Shown: one piece after another, positions 49,360 to 58,116 of the stretch | Position numbering within the stretch: the first letter of the stretch is position 1 | Layout: every line of letters starts with the position of its first letter | Assembly (NCBI GenBank): GCA_024919175.1 | Contig: CP103804.1 | Location: 3,100,001 to 3,164,000, forward strand | Source: Clostridioides difficile | GTDB taxonomy: Bacteria > Bacillota > Clostridia > Peptostreptococcales > Peptostreptococcaceae | Reading direction: 5' to 3' | Length of the DNA stretch: 64,000 nt | The notes under the pieces: model-generated | The model's database searches: none | What the model was told of the DNA's origin: nothing | The model's input: only the letters and a program-made list of their open reading frames with translations | Program-made: the position numbers and the translations under genes

Positions 49360-49908
49360 ATGTATACAAATTTTAATATCAATTTTGATAACTTTAATAA
49401 AAAAGAAAATGCTACTAAATTTATGATAATGGGAGTGTTACTTGTTATATTGGGATTCTTGTGCCTTACGTTTAAGACTATAGGTATAAAATTAATCTCT
49501 TGGACTTTTGGTGTTGCACTTTTATTCTTTGCATATTTAAATCTTAAAAACATCAATGAGCTAAAAAGATATGCTACTAAAGAAGAAATTAGACCATCTA
49601 CCAATGTTCAATGGATTCTAATAATTATATGTATACTACTTTTTGTATTTCCTCAAAAAATACAGAGTATTTTCTCATTACTTTTGGGATTTTATTTAAT
49701 TTTTAATCAGCTTGTAGTATTTGTAAATAGTAAGAATAATCCATATTCTAAGTTCACAACTTGGAATATAGTTAAAGCTTTATTTGGTGTATGCCTTATA
49801 TTGTCACCACTATTTTTATCTAGATTTATAGTCTCAATAATGTCTTTTTTAATAATATTATTTGGACTTGCTCTATTTTTTTCTGGAAACAAATCTAGAA
49901 AATATTAA
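49360..49908 (+). CDS. DUF308/HdeD-like membrane protein
   Basis: The 182-residue product has five to six membrane helices arranged as short pairs (MIMGVLLVILGFLCLTF, LISWTFGVALLFFAYLNL, WILIIICILLFVFP, IFSLLLGFYLIFNQLVVFV, IVKALFGVCLILSPLFLS, IVSIMSFLIILFGLALFF). The repeated G-x-x-L/F pairs resemble HdeD/DUF308 proteins, whose role is unknown. The start at 49360 follows GGAGGTGAT; the frame is open 17 codons earlier with no ribosome binding site. Confidence 0.7.
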   Translation: MYTNFNINFDNFNKKENATKFMIMGVLLVILGFLCLTFKTIGIKLISWTFGVALLFFAYLNLKNINELKRYATKEEIRPSTNVQWILIIICILLFVFPQKIQSIFSLLLGFYLIFNQLVVFVNSKNNPYSKFTTWNIVKALFGVCLILSPLFLSRFIVSIMSFLIILFGLALFFSGNKSRKY

Positions 49909-50026
49909 TTATTTTATTGCTTTGTTTTACATTACTTAAAATAGAATTTGTTTAAGTCACTTATTTGTGGTAATATGTTTTTTGTACAAATTTAATGTAT
50001 AATTTTATTAGAAATAGGTGATTACT

Positions 50027-50968
50027 TTGAATAAATTTAAATACGCTTTTGATAATAAAAGATATCATACTTGGAATTACTACCTTAGAAATACATTTGG
50101 AGAAAAAGTCTTTAAAGTGTCAATAAATGCAGGATTTACTTGCCCAAATATTGACGGAAGTATTGGCTATGGTGGTTGTACTTATTGCAGTAAAGAAGGT
50201 TCAGGCGACTTTGCTGGAAATCCTAAGGATAATCTTATTAATCAATTTTATAATATAAGAGAAATGATGTTAAAAAAATGGTCTCATGCCAAATATATTG
50301 GATACTTTCAAGCTTATACAAATACTTATGCACCTCTTGAGATTTTAAAAGAGAAATATGAAACTATACTATCTCTTGATGATGTTATAGGTCTTTCAAT
50401 CTCAACAAGGCCTGACTGTTTGCCAGATGATGTAGTCGATTATCTATCTGAACTTAATGAAAGAACTAATCTATGGGTTGAACTTGGGCTTCAGACAATT
50501 CATGATTCTACATCTAAAATTATAAATAGAGGACATGATTATAAAACATTTGTTGAGGGTGTTGAAAAATTAAAAGCTAAAAATATAAAAGTAGTTGTAC
50601 ACATTATAAATGGTCTACCTGGTGAAGATTATAATATGATGATGAAAACTGCTAAGGCAGTTGGTAAAATGAATGTAGATGGTATAAAAATACATCTATT
50701 ACATGTTATAAAAGATACTCCTATGGAGAAAATGCTTCAAAATGGAATGTTAACTCTTATGAGCCAAGATGAATACATTAATCTTGTTTGCGACCAACTA
50801 GAAATATTACCTGAAACTATGATAATTCACAGACTTACTGGTGATGGTAAAAGAGATGAACTTGTTGGTCCTTTATGGAGTTTAAAAAAATGGGAGATTT
50901 TAAATCAAATTGATGATACATTAAAATCTCGAAATTCCTACCAAGGATGTAAATTCATTCAAGATTAA
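50027..50968 (+). CDS. Radical SAM protein, YhcC family (TIGR01212)
   Basis: The 313-residue protein has the YhcC arrangement: YHTWNYYLRNTFGEKVFKVSI, then three iron-sulfur cysteines in GFTCPNIDGSIGYGGCTYC (about 36-54), KYIGYFQAYTNTYAPLEILK, STRPDCLPDDVVDYL, VELGLQTIHD, INGLPGED and MNVDGIKIHLLHVIKDTPM. It binds a 4Fe-4S cluster and SAM. Family members are linked to tRNA modification or to small-molecule chemistry; the substrate is not settled. A TTG start at 50027 is chosen behind AGGTGAT. Confidence 0.85.
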   Translation: MNKFKYAFDNKRYHTWNYYLRNTFGEKVFKVSINAGFTCPNIDGSIGYGGCTYCSKEGSGDFAGNPKDNLINQFYNIREMMLKKWSHAKYIGYFQAYTNTYAPLEILKEKYETILSLDDVIGLSISTRPDCLPDDVVDYLSELNERTNLWVELGLQTIHDSTSKIINRGHDYKTFVEGVEKLKAKNIKVVVHIINGLPGEDYNMMMKTAKAVGKMNVDGIKIHLLHVIKDTPMEKMLQNGMLTLMSQDEYINLVCDQLEILPETMIIHRLTGDGKRDELVGPLWSLKKWEILNQIDDTLKSRNSYQGCKFIQD

Positions 50969-51009
50969 ATAATGATTAAACAATATTAAATGATTATTTA
51001 AGATAACAT

Positions 51010-51065
51010 AATAACTATAGATAGATTTATATTTTATATAAAAGCTATCTATAGTTATTTTATTT
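51010..51065 (+). terminator. Terminator after the radical SAM gene
   Basis: AATAACTATAGATAG (51010-51024) and CTATCTATAGTTATT (51045-51059) form a perfect 15-bp stem followed by TTATTT. Confidence 0.85.
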
Positions 51066-51124
51066 AGTTATTTTAATGTTTACAAGGCAAATTTCACATT
51101 GAAAATCACAATAATTACAATAAA

Positions 51125-51153
51125 AAATACCCCTATACAAATGTATAAGGGTA
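51125..51153 (-). terminator. Terminator of the EamA transporter gene
   Basis: On the minus strand ACCCTTATAC, ATTT loop, GTATAGGGGT (one G-U) and then ATTTTTTA, close after the stop codon. Confidence 0.85.
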
Positions 51154-51165
51154 AAATATATAGTC

Positions 51166-52110
51166 TTAAATACTTTCTGTTTTCTCAATTTGTTTTAATT
51201 TATTAGACTTATAGAACATTTTTATTCCATCATAAGAAAGATTAAGTGCTATTACAGCTGATATCAACATTAGCATCACTCCAAATAACTTTCCTATAGA
51301 AAAACTTTCTCCTAGCATAGTACATCCAATTATAACAGAACCAACTAATTCTACTGATGCTACGACACCTGCAACAGACAACTCTACTCCTTTAGATATA
51401 CCTGCTGCATAAAAAATATATGCAAGCGCTGCTGGAACAACCCCCAACATCAACATACAAGATAAAATATTTAAATCTTTAGCATAAGTTAATATTTCCC
51501 ATGGTCTAGCGGAAGGAATCATAAATATCGCTCCAAATAAAAAGCTGTAAACTAATATTGTCGAACTTGAAAATTCCTTCAAAGCATTCTTACTGATAGT
51601 TGGCATCAGTGCATATGCTATTGCAGATACTATTCCAAGTAATAAACCCATAGTACTTAAGTTTTGAAAATTTAAACTTCCACCAGTTACTGCCATAATA
51701 GCGCCAATAAAGCAAAAAATCAGCGAAAATATTTTACTTTTAGTAATACTCTCTTTATAAAAAAATTTTGAAAATACAGCTAAAAACAATGGCGATGTAT
51801 ACAATAAAACTGCTGCTACAGATACACCCACAGTATCAATAGCTTTAAAGTAACATAAATTAAACATAGCTTGACATATAATTCCTATTATTACTGAATA
51901 AATAATTCCTTTTTTGTTTATTTTTAAAATATGTGGTGTTCTTATAACTGAATAAGCACCTAAAACTATAAAGCCAAAAAATAATCTTGTAAATGCTACT
52001 TGTTCTGATGTCAATCCATTCCCCATCAAAAACTTTCCAAACAACCCAAGTGTAGCCCATAAGATTCCTGCTGTTGCTATAAATACATACCCTTTACTTT
52101 TTTCTCCCAT
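51166..52110 (-). CDS. EamA family (drug/metabolite) transporter under sigma-54 control
   Basis: The 314-residue protein has ten membrane helices in two EamA halves: GYVFIATAGILWATLGLFGKFL at the start, ARLFFGFIVLG-like (FTRLFFGFIVLGAYS), SVAAVLLYTSPLFLAVFSKFFYKE, and in the second half AGISKGVELSVAGVVASVELVGSVIIG. DMT exporters of this type move amino acids or metabolites. The gene is preceded by a near-consensus sigma-54 promoter (52175-52160) and faces a sigma-54 activator gene, so it is very likely that activator's target. GAGGGG precedes the ATG. Confidence 0.9.
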   Translation of the reverse strand: MGEKSKGYVFIATAGILWATLGLFGKFLMGNGLTSEQVAFTRLFFGFIVLGAYSVIRTPHILKINKKGIIYSVIIGIICQAMFNLCYFKAIDTVGVSVAAVLLYTSPLFLAVFSKFFYKESITKSKIFSLIFCFIGAIMAVTGGSLNFQNLSTMGLLLGIVSAIAYALMPTISKNALKEFSSSTILVYSFLFGAIFMIPSARPWEILTYAKDLNILSCMLMLGVVPAALAYIFYAAGISKGVELSVAGVVASVELVGSVIIGCTMLGESFSIGKLFGVMLMLISAVIALNLSYDGIKMFYKSNKLKQIEKTESI

Positions 52111-52159
52111 TTTAAATACCCCTCTATTATTATTTAGTCAATACACATCATTTTTATTA

Positions 52160-52175
52160 AGCAAAAATCATGCCA
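52160..52175 (-). promoter_or_regulatory. Sigma-54 promoter of the EamA transporter
   Basis: On the minus strand TGGCATGATTTTTGCT matches the sigma-54 consensus TGGCAC-N5-TTGCA/T with GG and GC at the correct 10-bp spacing. Transcription would begin about 40 bp before the ATG. Confidence 0.85.
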
Positions 52176-52268
52176 CTTTTATTTTATTTATATCGACACT
52201 AAAAACTTAGAATTTGCAACAATATTAATGCTTTTTCAACTTTTATATAGTTATTCCAATTATATTTT

Positions 52269-52336
52269 AAGTTGATTTAGACTCGCTTTAATTATAAAAT
52301 AAGTTATATATAACTTATTCAAAGTTAAAATAGACT
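52269..52336. promoter_or_regulatory. Candidate enhancer sites for the sigma-54 activator
   Basis: A perfect 22-bp palindrome (half-site AATAAGTTATA, 52298-52319) lies about 125-145 bp upstream of the sigma-54 promoter. It is flanked by similar 15-mers, AAGTTGATTTAGACT (52269-52283) and AAGTTAAAATAGACT (52322-52336), matching at 12 of 15 positions. Position and symmetry suit an activator binding region, which would also lie before the activator's own gene. Confidence 0.55.
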
Positions 52337-52435
52337 GAAATTTATGTATTATATAAAGATTATACTTTTAATTATATTTAGTAAATTAAACCTATTTTAA
52401 TATATCATTAAAAATTTAGGGGGACAATAGAAAAA

Positions 52436-53857
52436 ATGGAATTAGATTTAGAGTTTTATAAAAAAATATTAGAGGCTTCTCATGATGAAATATGTGCATC
52501 TGATGATAAAGGTATAATAATATATTGTAATAAGGCATTTGAAGAAAATTATGGTCTAAAAAAAGAAGATATTTTAGGAAAAAATGTTTCTTTCTTAGAA
52601 GAATCTGGTTATTCAACAAAAAGCCCCATACCTGTTGTATTGAGAACAAAGTCTAAGTTTTCACTTGAACAAGATACTCAAACAGGAAAAAAGCTTATTA
52701 TAACTGCAAGTCCTGTATTTGATGAAAATGGTGAGCTAGAATTCACTGTTGAAAATTGTAGAGATATAACTGAACTTAATAATATAAAAAACAAACTTGA
52801 AGATACAAAAAAGCAAGTAAAAAAATATAAATCTGAAGTGGAAACACTATATAGAACAGCTCTTAGAATTGAAGATACAGTAATCATGGATGGTGTAGTT
52901 ATGAGACCTATTATGAATACAGTCAACCATGTTTCTAAAACTGATGTAAGTGTACTATTGTTAGGAGAATCTGGAACAGGAAAGAGTTCACTTGCTAGAT
53001 ATATACATCACAACAGTAACAGGGCAAGTGGTCCATTTATAACTATAAACTGTGCAACCATATCTCCACAACTACTTGAATCTGAACTTTTTGGATATAC
53101 TTCAGGTGCTTTTACAGGTGCAAGTACCAAAGGTAAAGTTGGTCTTGTAGAATTAGCTAATGGAGGAACTCTTTTTTTAGATGAAATAGGCGATATACCA
53201 CAAAATCTACAGGCAAAATTTTTACAATTGATACAAGAGAGGACTTTTACTCCAGTTGGAAGTTTAAAAAACAAAAAAGTTGACATAAGAATTATATCTG
53301 CTACAAATGCTGACTTGATTTCTAAGGTAAAAGAAAAAAAATTTAGAGAAGATTTATATTATAGATTAAACGTTATAGAAATAAAACTCCCTCCACTTAG
53401 AGAAAGAAAAGATAATTTAGTAGAGATTATAAAGTATTATTTTAATAGATATTCAAGCGACTTTAATCTAAATAAGACAATGTCAAAAGAAGCTATAAGT
53501 ATTATTGCAAACTACAGATTTCCAGGTAATATAAGAGAGTTACAGAATATAATTCAAAAAATCTTACTTACTTGTAGAGATAATCATATAACAACAAACG
53601 ATTTACCAAGTGTACTCACTAAAAATGTAAATACTGACAATAGTGGAAATAATGCTCCAACATATACGACTAATATAGATAATTCTCTACCTATTGATTA
53701 TAAAAATAAAAACTTTGATACTTTAATTATGGAGTATGAAAAAAATGTAATTTTGGATGCTTATGAAAAATTGGGTAGTTCTTACAAAGTAGCTAGACAT
53801 CTTGAAATTTCTCAATCTAAAGCTAATAGACTGATCAGAAAGTATACTAATACTTAA
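52436..53857 (+). CDS. Sigma-54-dependent transcriptional activator with PAS domain
   Basis: The 473-residue protein has an N-terminal PAS domain (about 1-110, ILEASHDEICASDDKGIIIYCNKAF, with a PAC-like end), a short coiled coil, and an AAA+ sigma-54 interaction domain (about 150-375): Walker A LLGESGTGKSS (177-184 core), the sigma-54 contacting GAFTGA (224-229), Walker B NGGTLFLDEIGDIP, and RLNVIEIKLPPLRERK. The C terminus is a Fis-type helix-turn-helix (DAYEKLGSSYKVARHLEISQSKANRLIRKY), TyrR-like. It uses ATP to open sigma-54 promoters when PAS detects its ligand. The divergent EamA gene is the likely target. Confidence 0.93.
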   Translation: MELDLEFYKKILEASHDEICASDDKGIIIYCNKAFEENYGLKKEDILGKNVSFLEESGYSTKSPIPVVLRTKSKFSLEQDTQTGKKLIITASPVFDENGELEFTVENCRDITELNNIKNKLEDTKKQVKKYKSEVETLYRTALRIEDTVIMDGVVMRPIMNTVNHVSKTDVSVLLLGESGTGKSSLARYIHHNSNRASGPFITINCATISPQLLESELFGYTSGAFTGASTKGKVGLVELANGGTLFLDEIGDIPQNLQAKFLQLIQERTFTPVGSLKNKKVDIRIISATNADLISKVKEKKFREDLYYRLNVIEIKLPPLRERKDNLVEIIKYYFNRYSSDFNLNKTMSKEAISIIANYRFPGNIRELQNIIQKILLTCRDNHITTNDLPSVLTKNVNTDNSGNNAPTYTTNIDNSLPIDYKNKNFDTLIMEYEKNVILDAYEKLGSSYKVARHLEISQSKANRLIRKYTNT

Positions 53858-54056
53858 TTTTAAATTTGATAAATAAAAACTTAACATTATTTACATATTG
53901 TAAATTTCGCCAATTACTGGTATTATGAATATGGTTGAAATTATTTAAATAAATGTGATTGACTTAATTTCATATATTTACCATTAAACTTTTATCATAA
54001 ATATCATATCATAATAATATATTTAATAAGTCTAATAAACTATACGAGGTGTAAAT

Positions 54057-54641
54057 ATGTTAATGAATACCCATTTTATTATGGCAAAATCGATACTTAA
54101 TAATATAGATGAAAATAAAACATTCTTTATAAGCGAGAAAAATTTTATATATGGTAATATAAAACCAGATGCTTTTTCTAAGTACAAATTAAAAAAACAT
54201 TATATGGATGAATCATTCAATATGATTGCTTCTAAAATAAAGTATCTGTGTAGTCTTACTATAGATAGTGTTTCTAAATATTTTTCAGTAAGTAGACTTA
54301 GTCAAGAGCTTGGTGTTATCTGCCACTTTTTGTGCGATTTTTTCTGCTTAGCTCATAGTGAACGCTGGGAATTTAAACATAGTTTGAACAAACATGTCAC
54401 TTATGAAAGAGAACTTGGAGCATTTGCAAAGGATGTTGATTTATCTAAAATTAAAGGTAATACTATAAATAACGGATTTGAAAAATTCTTTGTTAAACTT
54501 TACAATGAGTACAAAAATAAAAGTGACTATATGAATGATTTAAAATTTTCAGCATATACTTGCAATAGCGTTATAAATTATATATTAGATTCTATTTTAG
54601 CTAATACAATAAAATCATACCACATAGCAAATTGTGGTTAA
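54057..54641 (+). CDS. Zinc-dependent phospholipase C family protein
   Basis: The 194-residue protein has the fold-specific pattern of the small zinc-dependent phospholipase C-like family of Firmicutes: NTHFIMAKSIL at the start, FIYGNIKPDA (about 30-39), LKKHYMDES, LSQELGVICHFLCDFFCLAHSE (about 82-103) and FKHSLNKHVTYERELG. His, Asp and Glu are placed to bind zinc. There is no signal peptide, unlike the secreted clostridial enzymes, so it is probably intracellular; activity is not proven. GAGGTG precedes the ATG. Confidence 0.8.
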   Translation: MLMNTHFIMAKSILNNIDENKTFFISEKNFIYGNIKPDAFSKYKLKKHYMDESFNMIASKIKYLCSLTIDSVSKYFSVSRLSQELGVICHFLCDFFCLAHSERWEFKHSLNKHVTYERELGAFAKDVDLSKIKGNTINNGFEKFFVKLYNEYKNKSDYMNDLKFSAYTCNSVINYILDSILANTIKSYHIANCG

Positions 54642-54675
54642 TCTAAGAATTTTAAATTGACAATTAATATAATCA

Positions 54676-54737
54676 AAATGACTGCTCTACAGAATATAAA
54701 ATCTAGTTTTATGATTCTCTTGAACAGTCATTTTTTT
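54676..54737. terminator. Bidirectional terminator
   Basis: AAATGACTG and CAGTCATTT arms with an inner AGAAT/ATTCT stem, followed by TTTTTT on the plus strand, lie after the phospholipase-like gene. Confidence 0.7.
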
Positions 54738-54828
54738 ATACTGAATAGTTAATACCTTATAAAATTGATTACTTAGTAAACCAACTTACAAAAATAACTT
54801 ACTAATTTTTTATTACTCAACATCAATC

Positions 54829-55608
54829 TTAATTATTTATTTTTATTATAGCATCTATAGCACTTTTCACACTATCTGCTACATAATTTGCGCTTTGTTT
54901 TACTTCTTCTCTTGCCTTTGACATTACAAAACTGTATTTAAACCCTTCTAACATACAAATATCATTTGGAGAATCTCCAATAGTAGCAACTTCATCTGGA
55001 CTTACATTCAGAGTTTTTATTACATGTTCTATACTACTTCTTTTTGATACACTTTTAGGAACCACATTTAAAGTATAAGTACTAGAAAAATATATTTCCA
55101 ACACTTCACTAAATTCACTTTTTAAATACAACTCTATTCTAGACAACTCTTCTAAATTTTCAGAGCATATACCAATATTGCCTATAAGATTATCAAAACT
55201 ATCTCTTCTCTCAAAATCAGGGTCTACTATAAAATCAGTAGAATAATGTCTAAAAGCTGTCGTATCACTATCTACAATTACATCTCCTTTATATTTGAAA
55301 TACAATTGTGCATCAGTTGATTCGAATCTATCAATAACTTTTTTTACTAATTTATCGTCTATAGTTTGCTTAAAAATTACATTATAATCCTTATCATGTA
55401 TAAATGCACCATTTTCACATATATAGTAGCCATTCATATCTAAGCTCCCTTCGATAATATCACGAGCTTGTTTAAAAACCCTACCTGTAGCAACATTGAA
55501 CTGTACTCCTCTTTTTTCTATTTCCTCAATTGCTGCTATGTCTTCTTTTGTTATAGCTCCATTTTCATATAAAGTTCCATCTAAATCACAAAATATATGT
55601 TTTATCAT
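54829..55608 (-). CDS. Cof-type HAD-IIB family hydrolase
   Basis: The 259-residue protein has HAD motifs I (IFCDLDGTLYENG, nucleophile Asp8), II (NVATGRVFKQA), III (Lys in KSVSKRSSIEHV) and IV (ATIGDSPNDICMLE), with a C2B cap between motifs II and III, as in Cof/YbiV sugar-phosphate phosphatases. It dephosphorylates an unidentified small metabolite in the cytosol. GGAGGC precedes the ATG. It lies 69 bp downstream of cinA. Confidence 0.9.
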   Translation of the reverse strand: MIKHIFCDLDGTLYENGAITKEDIAAIEEIEKRGVQFNVATGRVFKQARDIIEGSLDMNGYYICENGAFIHDKDYNVIFKQTIDDKLVKKVIDRFESTDAQLYFKYKGDVIVDSDTTAFRHYSTDFIVDPDFERRDSFDNLIGNIGICSENLEELSRIELYLKSEFSEVLEIYFSSTYTLNVVPKSVSKRSSIEHVIKTLNVSPDEVATIGDSPNDICMLEGFKYSFVMSKAREEVKQSANYVADSVKSAIDAIIKINN

Positions 55609-55677
55609 AAATTAAAAGCCTCCAAAAATGATTTTATATTATACCAATACTTTAAATATAACCAATACCATAATAAT

Positions 55678-56934
55678 TTAAAGTTTTTCTAATTGTATTC
55701 TCAGCTCATTAAGTAAATCTCTAGTAGCTCTTAATCTTATCTTTCTTCTATCTCCATTAAATATATTTTTTTTCACTATTGTTTTTCCATTTATATATAT
55801 TGCAGTATAAACCAATCCTACAGGCTTTTCCTCAGTTCCTCCACCAGGTCCAGCCACTCCAGTTGTAGATATACCTATATTAGCTCCAAGCCCTTTAGCA
55901 ACGCCCTCAGCCATTTCTATTGCTGTTTGCTCACTTACTGCTCCAAAGTCTTCTAAAGTTTCTTTTTTTACTCCTAATCTTTTCATTTTAGCTTCATTAG
56001 AATATGTCACACATCCTTCAAGAAATACAGAAGATATTCCTGGATAGTTTATAAGAGATGAAGATACCAAACCTCCAGTACAAGATTCAGCTACTGCTAT
56101 TGTTAAGTTTTTTTCTACAAGAAGCTTAGAAACAGCATCCTCTAATGCAGACTCTCCTTCTGATACTGAAATATCTCCTTCAGTATATACATATTTACCA
56201 ACTCTATCTTTTATCTTTTCTTCTACTGGTTTTATCAATTCAAAAGCTAGTTTTTCATTTTCAGCTTTTGCAGTTATTCTTATTGTAACTTCTAATTCCT
56301 TTGCATATAAAGCAACTGTTGGATTAGTTTGCTCATCAATTATATCTAAAATTTCCAATTCTAGATTTGACTCACCTATTCCATACAATCTCAAAGTTTT
56401 TGATACTAGCATTTCCTTTGTAAATTGTTGTAGATAAGGTTTAACACTTTCATTAAACATTGCCTTCATTTCTCTTGGAGGCCCTGGTAATACTATTATA
56501 CTTTTATCATCTTTCTTTAAAATGGCTCCTGGTGCTGTTCCATTATTATTTTTTAATACTATAGCATCCTTTGGAAAATATACTTGTTTCATATTATTTT
56601 TGGCCATTTTCTTTCCTGTTTTGACAAAGAATGATTCTAATACTTCTAATGATGGTTTATGTAATTCTAATTCCTGTCCAAAGTATTCTGCTGCAGTTTC
56701 TTTTGTCATATCGTCACCAGTTGGCCCAAGACCTCCTGTTGTAATTACTAAATCACTTCTTTTTAAACTTTCATCAAAACATTCTAAGAGTCTTTGCTTA
56801 TTATCTCCAACTGTACTTTGATGGTATACTTCTATTCCCAATGCTGCAAGTTCTTTAGCTAAAAATTGGGAATTTGTGTTTACTATATCTCCCAATAGTA
56901 TCTCTGTTCCTACACTTATTATTTCTGCTTTCAA
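55678..56934 (-). CDS. cinA: CinA-like competence/damage-inducible protein (NMN amidohydrolase domain)
   Basis: The 418-residue protein has the N-terminal COG1058/MoeA-like domain (AEIISVGTEILLGDIVNTN, VITTGGLGPTGDDMTKE, NNNGTAPGAIL, VLPGPPREMKAMF) and the C-terminal CinA domain (about 255-418, IAVAESCTGGLVSSSLI, GAVSEQTAIEMAEG, GISTTGVAGPGGGTEEKPVGLVY), which has nicotinamide mononucleotide deamidase activity in homologues. It is full length. A TTG start follows AAGGAGTGAT. The family salvages pyridine nucleotides and is often linked to recA; here it pairs with a HAD hydrolase. Confidence 0.94.
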   Translation of the reverse strand: MKAEIISVGTEILLGDIVNTNSQFLAKELAALGIEVYHQSTVGDNKQRLLECFDESLKRSDLVITTGGLGPTGDDMTKETAAEYFGQELELHKPSLEVLESFFVKTGKKMAKNNMKQVYFPKDAIVLKNNNGTAPGAILKKDDKSIIVLPGPPREMKAMFNESVKPYLQQFTKEMLVSKTLRLYGIGESNLELEILDIIDEQTNPTVALYAKELEVTIRITAKAENEKLAFELIKPVEEKIKDRVGKYVYTEGDISVSEGESALEDAVSKLLVEKNLTIAVAESCTGGLVSSSLINYPGISSVFLEGCVTYSNEAKMKRLGVKKETLEDFGAVSEQTAIEMAEGVAKGLGANIGISTTGVAGPGGGTEEKPVGLVYTAIYINGKTIVKKNIFNGDRRKIRLRATRDLLNELRIQLEKL

Positions 56935-56983
56935 ATTTTATCACTCCTTGATTTATAGCCACTAAGACTAGTCTTAAGTTCAT

Positions 56984-57131
56984 ACCACTAATTTTAGCAA
57001 AAATGATAACATAAATAAAGTTAAAAAATCATTCAAATCTATCTGTAAGTTAGATTATCACTCTAAAACCACACATAATATAAACTTCACATGTAGTGGT
57101 ACTTTCATCATCAACCATTAATTCATATAAT
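56984..57131 (+). promoter_or_regulatory. Candidate MocR operator sites and promoter of ddl
   Basis: Three ACCAC-type boxes occur: ACCACTA (56984-56990), ACCACACA (57068-57075) and its inverted form TAGTGGTA (57094-57101). The last ends just before a weak -35 (TTTCAT, 57103-57108), 17 bp, TATAAT (57126-57131) promoter. This suits an activator bound at the -35, as MocR regulators do. Confidence 0.5.
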
Positions 57132-57193
57132 TAAGTAAGTAAATTAAAAAATTTAATTTAAAAATAATAAAATTTAAAATAGGAGTGTATAAT

Positions 57194-58093
57194 ATGAAAA
57201 TAGCAGTTATAATGGGTGGAATATCATCAGAGAGAGAAGTATCTTTAAATTCAGGAAAAGAAATATATAATAACCTTGATAAAAGTAAATACGATGTTGT
57301 AAAGGTAATAATAGATGATAAAAGAGATATATTTACAAAAATACCAGAAGATACAGATTTCGCAGTACTAGCACTACATGGAAAATTTGGTGAAGATGGA
57401 TGTATTCAGTCAGTACTTGAGACTATGGATATACCATATTCTGGATGTGGACCTCTTTGTAGTGGAATGTGCATGGACAAAAACATCACTAAAAAAATGC
57501 TTAGAGATTCAGACCTTCCTACTGCTCCATGGGCTTTAGTAAAATCAATTGATGAAATCAATTATGATGAGATAGATAAAATAGGATATCCAGTATTTAT
57601 AAAACCAAATTCAGGAGGTTCAAGTGTTGCTACATTCTTCATTCATTCCAAAGATGAAGTTGAAGAAGCAGTTCGTAAAGGTTTAGAGGTTGATGAGTTT
57701 GTAATGATTGAAAAATATATACCAGGTGGAGAATATACTTCATTCATATTAAATGGCGAAGTTTTTCCTACTATATCTATAAAATCAGACTCAGGATTCT
57801 TTGATTATGAGGCTAAATATTCACTTGAAAAAGGTGCAAAAGAAGAAGTTGTTTATTTAGATGATGAACTTCAAAAAAGAGTAAACGAAATTTCTGAGAC
57901 TTGTTGGAAAATTTTTAATTGCAAAGCATACGTAAGAGTTGATATGATTATAAGTGAAGGTATTCCTTATGTTCTTGAGCTAAATACTCTTCCTGGCATG
58001 ACTAAAACTAGTTTAATACCTAGAAGTGCTGCTGCTAGAGGTCTTGAGTATAGCAAGTTATTAGATAAACTTATAGAATACTCTTTAAATTAG
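57194..58093 (+). CDS. ddl: D-alanine-D-alanine ligase
   Basis: The 299-residue ATP-grasp enzyme makes D-Ala-D-Ala for peptidoglycan precursors. Motifs: MGGISSEREVSLNSG (about 7-21), ALHGKFGEDGCIQ, GYPVFIKPNSGGSSVATF (ATP-binding Lys and glycine-rich loop), EKYIPGGEYTSFILNGE, VRVDMI and VLELNTLPGMTKTSLIPRSA. The ATG at 57194 is behind AGGAGTG (57181-57187). It is followed 23 bp later by a MocR regulator gene, and preceded by candidate binding sites for it. Confidence 0.96.
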   Translation: MKIAVIMGGISSEREVSLNSGKEIYNNLDKSKYDVVKVIIDDKRDIFTKIPEDTDFAVLALHGKFGEDGCIQSVLETMDIPYSGCGPLCSGMCMDKNITKKMLRDSDLPTAPWALVKSIDEINYDEIDKIGYPVFIKPNSGGSSVATFFIHSKDEVEEAVRKGLEVDEFVMIEKYIPGGEYTSFILNGEVFPTISIKSDSGFFDYEAKYSLEKGAKEEVVYLDDELQKRVNEISETCWKIFNCKAYVRVDMIISEGIPYVLELNTLPGMTKTSLIPRSAAARGLEYSKLLDKLIEYSLN

Positions 58094-58116
58094 ATAATAC
58101 AATTTGAGGTGGTAAT

